Origin: Anaerocolumna sp.
Lineage (GTDB): Bacteria; Bacillota; Clostridia; Lachnospirales; Lachnospiraceae
NCBI GenBank assembly: GCA_029239975.1
Contig: JARBTX010000039.1
Coordinates: forward strand, 1-34,888
DNA: 34,888 nt
Reading direction: 5' to 3'
The position numbers and the translations under genes were made by a program. The notes beneath the pieces were generated by a model, which was not told the DNA's origin, did not search any database, and saw only the letters and a list, made by a program, of their open reading frames with translations. Below, piece after piece: positions 30,876 to 34,888 of this stretch (its first letter is position 1; each line of letters opens with the position of its first letter).

Positions 30876-31901
30876 ATGGCTGGAAAGATCTATGGTATCG
30901 ATTTTGGAACAAGTACCATTAAAATATATCAAAAAAATAGTGGTGTGATATTAGATGAAAAAAACATGGTAGCGGTAGCGAATAGAAAACAAGTGATTGC
31001 TGCAGGTGATGAAGCATTCGAGATGTACGAAAAAACTCCTGCGAATATACAAGTAACATATCCAGTTAAGACTGGAGTAATCGCAGATATCGCAAATATG
31101 TTGGAGTTACTTAATTATTTATTACGTAAAATCAATAAAGGTAGTAAAAGACTTTCAGCTTCTGAAATCATTGTTGCGACTCCTACGGATATTACTGAAG
31201 TGGAAAAACGTGCTTTCTTTGATTTGGTTGCCAGCTCAAATATGAAAACCAAAAGTATAAAAATTGTAGAAAAACCAATCGCAGATGCAATTGGAGTAGG
31301 ATTAGATGTTACAACTGCGAAAGGTGTAATGGTTGTAGATATTGGAGCTGATACAACTGAAGTTTCTATTATGTCATTGGGTGGTATCGTTATTAGTAAA
31401 TTAATACCAATTGGTGGCAATCGTTTTGATGAATCAATCAAAAGTTATGTTAAAAAGAATTATAATCTTGTAATCGGTGATAAAACTGCTGAGAACATTA
31501 AGAAACAATTAGCATCTGCATTCCCAATGGAAGAAAATAGCATAAAGGTATATGGACGTAATGTTGTAACTGGCCTACCATCTGAGGTAGAAATTAGTTC
31601 AACTATGGTTTTTAATTCCATAGAAGAATATCTTCATACGATTGTTGATGCCATAAGAATTATATTAGAGAGAACTCCACCAGAAATTTCATCTGATATT
31701 ATTGATAGTGGTATTTATATTACTGGTGGATCATCTGCAATTTATGGGTTAGATAAATTAATAGCAAAGGAAACCGGATTAAAAATTAATATTTGCAAAG
31801 ATGCAACAAACTCAGTGGTAAATGGACTTGGTAAAATTATTGAAGATCGTAAATTATCATCCCTTGCATCAACATTAAGACAAACACATTTCGGTGGCTA
31901 A
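30876..31901 (+). CDS. mreB: Rod-shape actin homologue MreB
   Basis: The 341-residue actin-like ATPase organises peptidoglycan synthesis along the cell side wall. IYGIDFGTSTIKIY is the phosphate-1 loop, VVDIGADTTEVSIM is phosphate-2, ITGGSSAIYGL is the adenosine loop, and VEKPIADAIGVGLDV is the family's connecting segment. I start it at ATG 30876 with AAGGAG nine bases upstream. The frame is open to 30816 inside radC, but that extension has no ribosome site and breaks the normal N terminus. First gene of mreB-mreC-mreD-PBP2. Confidence 0.96.
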   Translation: MAGKIYGIDFGTSTIKIYQKNSGVILDEKNMVAVANRKQVIAAGDEAFEMYEKTPANIQVTYPVKTGVIADIANMLELLNYLLRKINKGSKRLSASEIIVATPTDITEVEKRAFFDLVASSNMKTKSIKIVEKPIADAIGVGLDVTTAKGVMVVDIGADTTEVSIMSLGGIVISKLIPIGGNRFDESIKSYVKKNYNLVIGDKTAENIKKQLASAFPMEENSIKVYGRNVVTGLPSEVEISSTMVFNSIEEYLHTIVDAIRIILERTPPEISSDIIDSGIYITGGSSAIYGLDKLIAKETGLKINICKDATNSVVNGLGKIIEDRKLSSLASTLRQTHFGG

Positions 31902-31922
31902 TGCTTATAGAGAGAGGTAATT

Positions 31923-32774
31923 ATGAGAAGACGAACGAAAATTAATATTAATCCAAAACATTTGCTGATTGCAGGTTCCGTATTTTGTTTTGTGTTAATA
32001 TTCGTATCTTTCCAATATAGTGAACAACTAGCACCTGTAAAAACAGCTGTGGGTAGTGTTTTTTCACCGATGCAAAAAGGAATTAATTCAGTTGGGAGAG
32101 CGGTTTCTGGACAATTTGAGAAACTTGCATCCTTAAGTAAATTAATGGAAGAAAATGAGCAACTGAAAGATCAAATCAATACCTTATCCTACGAAAATAA
32201 AATATCACAACAAGATAAGTATGAACTGGATCGTTTAAGAGATTTATACAAACTAGACAAAAAATATGCTGACTATCCGAAAGTTGCAGCGAGAGTAATT
32301 AGTGCTGATCCAAATAACTGGTATAATACTTTTCAAATTGATAAAGGTAGTGAAGATGGTATAGCAGTGGATATGAATGTAATCGCTGGTAATGGATTAG
32401 TTGGAATTATTGAAGAAGTAGGTGTCAATTATGCAAAAGTTAGAACAATAATTGATGATTCTAGTAATGTAAGCGGTATGTTTTTAAAAACTTCAGACCG
32501 ATGTATCGTAAACGGAGATTTAGAGTTATATAGTACAGGTGTAATAGATGTAAAATTTATTAGTAAAGATGCTGAAGTTTACGATGGTTACGAAGTGGTT
32601 ACATCTCCAATCAGTCCGAAATATTTACAGGGTATCTTAATTGGATATATTAGTGACATTGAAGTCGATCCAAGTAATCTTACAAAGACAGCACATTTAA
32701 CACCTGCTGTAGATTTTGATAGTTTACAAGAGGTATTAATAATTACCGAATTAAAAGAACAATTAAAAGATTGA
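31923..32774 (+). CDS. mreC: Rod-shape protein MreC
   Basis: Bitopic membrane scaffold that couples MreB to MreD, RodA and PBP2. The 283-residue product has one N-terminal membrane segment (LLIAGSVFCFVLIFVSF, about 14-30), a coiled coil (about 65-105, with LMEENEQLKDQINTL and QDKYELDRLRDLYKL) and the beta-barrel domain (ARVISADPNNWYNTFQIDKG onward, with GLVGIIEEVG). AGAGAGG precedes the ATG, 21 bases after mreB. Confidence 0.95.
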   Translation: MRRRTKININPKHLLIAGSVFCFVLIFVSFQYSEQLAPVKTAVGSVFSPMQKGINSVGRAVSGQFEKLASLSKLMEENEQLKDQINTLSYENKISQQDKYELDRLRDLYKLDKKYADYPKVAARVISADPNNWYNTFQIDKGSEDGIAVDMNVIAGNGLVGIIEEVGVNYAKVRTIIDDSSNVSGMFLKTSDRCIVNGDLELYSTGVIDVKFISKDAEVYDGYEVVTSPISPKYLQGILIGYISDIEVDPSNLTKTAHLTPAVDFDSLQEVLIITELKEQLKD

Positions 32775-32794
32775 CAGTTGGGAGTGAATAACAG

Positions 32795-33301
32795 GTGAAA
32801 CGATTACTTATTATAACCATTGAAATTATCATATGTTATTTATTGCAGACCACGGTGTTCCAATGGATAGCTCTTGCTCACGTTGTTCCTAACCTTTTAC
32901 TTATTTTAACCGTATCTGTTGGTTTTATGAGAGGGAGAACGGAAGGTTTAATCGTTGGACTCATTTGTGGTTTATTAATTGATTCTTGTTATGGAAATGT
33001 TTTAGGACTATATGCTTTTTTATATATGGTAATAGGTTATTTAAATGGTTATAGTCATAAAATCTTCGTAAAAGACGATATGACTATACCAATCATGTTA
33101 GTTGGAGTAAGTGAATTTTTATATTTCTTCTTTTATTACATTTTTGAATTTTTACTACGCGGTAAGTTAAATATCTTATATTATTTAGTTAGAATTGGAT
33201 TACCTGAAATTATTTATACGATACTTATAGCTATCTTTTTATATAAGCTTTTTAACATAATAAATGCTCGAATAGATCGAAAAACAGAAGAGGAGGTGTA
33301 A
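32795..33301 (+). CDS. mreD: Rod-shape protein MreD
   Basis: The 168-residue integral membrane protein has about five hydrophobic helices. The MreD signature AHVVPNLLLILTVSVGFMRG and GLICGLLIDSCYGNVLGLYAF (two halves of the conserved membrane core) is clear. The start uses GTG at 32795 with TTGGGAG upstream. The last codons (GAGGAGGTG) double as the ribosome site of the PBP2 gene, so translation is coupled. Confidence 0.93.
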   Translation: MKRLLIITIEIIICYLLQTTVFQWIALAHVVPNLLLILTVSVGFMRGRTEGLIVGLICGLLIDSCYGNVLGLYAFLYMVIGYLNGYSHKIFVKDDMTIPIMLVGVSEFLYFFFYYIFEFLLRGKLNILYYLVRIGLPEIIYTILIAIFLYKLFNIINARIDRKTEEEV

Positions 33302-33304
33302 GAT

Positions 33305-34888
33305 TTGTTCGATATTATATTAGATAAATTAAAACAAATAATTTCTTCTAGATTATTACCCGTAGTAATAATCTTTGTCGCATTATTTGGAATATTAGTT
33401 AGTCGTATTTTTACGCTTCAAATTGTTGAGGGAGAAAGTCATACGGAAGAATTAACTATAAAAGACATACGAACAAGAGAAATTAAAAGTACTCGTGGTA
33501 ACATCTACGATAGAAATGGTATTTTATTAGCTTATAATAAATTAACTTATGCTGTCGTAATTGAAGATAGTACAAAGTTATCTACAAATGAAGAAAAAAA
33601 TACTATGTTACATGAACTTATTCAAATTTTAGAGAAATATGATAATAAAATCGAAAATGAATTTGGTATTTCAATTGATGAGAATGGTAAACTTGTATTT
33701 AATGTAGAAGGCAACGCCGAATTGCGATTTAAGAAAGACGCATATGGCTTACAATCCATAGATAAATTAACAAAAGATCAACGAGCTGCAACAGCGGAAG
33801 AAGTATTTAACTATCTACGCCACGGAATAAATAAATATAACCCGGTATTCAATATTGACGATAAATATTCTCTCGAAGATGCATTAAAGATAATGACACT
33901 TCGTTATGCTATCTATACAAATTACCCGAGATATAATCAAGTAATTATTGCTTCTGGTGTTAGTGATGAGACAGTTGCAGCTATCTATGAAAATAGTGCT
34001 ATTTTACCTGGAATAGGTATACAACAACAAACCTACCGTGAATATAACGATAGTATATATACTGCTCATATCTTAGGGTATACCGGTCTTATTAACGCAG
34101 CTGAATTAGAAGCATTACAGCCAAAGACAAGTACAGATGAAGATGCTATATCAAATTATACAAGCTCAGATGTTATTGGTAAAACAGGTATAGAACAAGT
34201 ATACGAAACTTATCTTGCAGGTAAAAAAGGAATTGAAACCATATCAGTTAACTCCTATGGTAAATTCCTTGAGGTAATAGAACGTACCGATCCTGTGGCT
34301 GGTAGTGATATTTATTTAAGTATTGATAGTAAATTACAAGAAGCGTATTACCATATTATCGAACGACATCTAGCCGGTATATTACTATCAAAAATTAATA
34401 ATAGCACTGATGCAGGTACAAGAGGGGAATCTGCAAAAGATATTAAGATTCCGATCTATGATGTTTATTTTGCTTTAATTAATAATAATGTTATTAATGT
34501 AGAAGAATTTGCTGACGAAGATGCTTCTGCTTTAGAACAAAGTGCTTACCAAAAATTCTTAGATAAAGAAAATGAAGTATTTGATAAATTAGATGATTTA
34601 TTATCTGTAAATAATACGAAATCTGGCGATCAAGTAACAGAAGAGATGCAGGAATATCTAACTTATATTTATACACTATTAAAACCAGATAAAAAGAATT
34701 TATTAATTACATCTAAAATTGATACTAGTGATGATAAATATATCGCATATCAAAATAACAATTTAAGTCTTAGTAAATTCCTTCAACACGCAATTGCAAA
34801 AAATTGGATAGATTTAACGAAATTAAAAATTGGTGATGAATATTTAAGTACAGAAGAAATATACGAAAAACTCTTAGTTTATATCAAA
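33305..34888 (+). CDS. mrdA: Penicillin-binding protein 2 (elongasome transpeptidase), N-terminal part
   Basis: The frame starts at TTG 33305, eight bases after AGGAGG inside the end of mreD, and stays open for 528 codons to the window edge. The N terminus has a membrane helix (LLPVVIIFVALFGILVSRIF). The PBP dimer domain follows, with STRGNIYDRNGILLAYN near residue 61, AHILGYTGLINAAELEAL, and SSDVIGKTGIEQVYE. DIYLSIDSKLQEAYYHI then marks the lead-in to the transpeptidase domain. Where family members usually reach DPxTGxxLAM and the SxxK active site within about 60-70 residues, this one continues with over 150 hydrophilic residues and still lacks SxxK at the edge. So it has a large insertion. 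The catalytic part is outside the window. Confidence 0.88.
   Translation, partial: MFDIILDKLKQIISSRLLPVVIIFVALFGILVSRIFTLQIVEGESHTEELTIKDIRTREIKSTRGNIYDRNGILLAYNKLTYAVVIEDSTKLSTNEEKNTMLHELIQILEKYDNKIENEFGISIDENGKLVFNVEGNAELRFKKDAYGLQSIDKLTKDQRAATAEEVFNYLRHGINKYNPVFNIDDKYSLEDALKIMTLRYAIYTNYPRYNQVIIASGVSDETVAAIYENSAILPGIGIQQQTYREYNDSIYTAHILGYTGLINAAELEALQPKTSTDEDAISNYTSSDVIGKTGIEQVYETYLAGKKGIETISVNSYGKFLEVIERTDPVAGSDIYLSIDSKLQEAYYHIIERHLAGILLSKINNSTDAGTRGESAKDIKIPIYDVYFALINNNVINVEEFADEDASALEQSAYQKFLDKENEVFDKLDDLLSVNNTKSGDQVTEEMQEYLTYIYTLLKPDKKNLLITSKIDTSDDKYIAYQNNNLSLSKFLQHAIAKNWIDLTKLKIGDEYLSTEEIYEKLLVYIK

Overview
The window is AT-rich, and every gene I can support lies on the + strand. The order der-plsY-gpsA-spoIVA, an MreBCD-PBP2 elongation locus, SpoIVA itself, consensus TTGACA/TATAAT promoters and strong GGAGG ribosome sites point to an endospore-forming, low-GC anaerobic Firmicute. 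A Lachnospiraceae/Clostridium-type genome is most likely (inference; Lachnoclostridium phytofermentans-like organisms are the best guess).

Layout. (1) 1-9093, mostly housekeeping: the 3' end of der, then plsY, gpsA, an iron-sulfur-flavoprotein-like oxidoreductase, spoIVA, a secreted SH3-NlpC/P60 hydrolase, a membrane-anchored MutS-family ATPase, a YvyF-like zinc-ribbon protein and a metallophosphoesterase. (2) 9278-10175, two small genes: a stand-alone C39-like peptidase and a GNAT acetyltransferase. (3) 10333-21091, an accessory locus around a nitrogenase-like enzyme. Its order is a YezD/DUF2292 microprotein, a tandem-repeat array, a promoter with an attenuator-like leader, a NifB-like radical SAM protein, a NifX-like protein, a NifH-like protein, a second YezD protein, NifK-like and NifD-like subunits, cysteine synthase, a second NifX-like protein, and an Ssu/Tau/Nrt-type ABC importer. 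(4) 21294-27691: rnhA, mutS, mutL, miaA. (5) 27692-28353: a gene-free stretch with an inverted-repeat-bounded element and four 47-bp repeats. (6) 28354-34888: a methionine gamma-lyase-family protein, a DUF4321 protein, radC, mreB, mreC, mreD and the 5' part of the PBP2 gene, which runs off the window.

The locus in region 3 is the most interesting part. The NifD/NifK-like proteins keep the six cysteines expected to hold a P-cluster, and NifD keeps the cofactor cysteine. They lose the residues at the positions of Azotobacter NifD His442, Gln191, His195 and Arg96. A NifB-like cofactor maturase is present, but no NifE or NifN. Cysteine synthase and two YezD-type proteins (a family I associate with sulfur-assimilation operons) are embedded in the operon next to an importer of the sulfonate/taurine class. 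My reading is a nitrogenase-like reductase that releases sulfide or a thiol from an imported organosulfur compound and feeds cysteine synthesis. It would be related in logic to, but wired differently from, the methylthio-alkane reductase (Mar) system that feeds methionine synthesis. The substrate is unknown.
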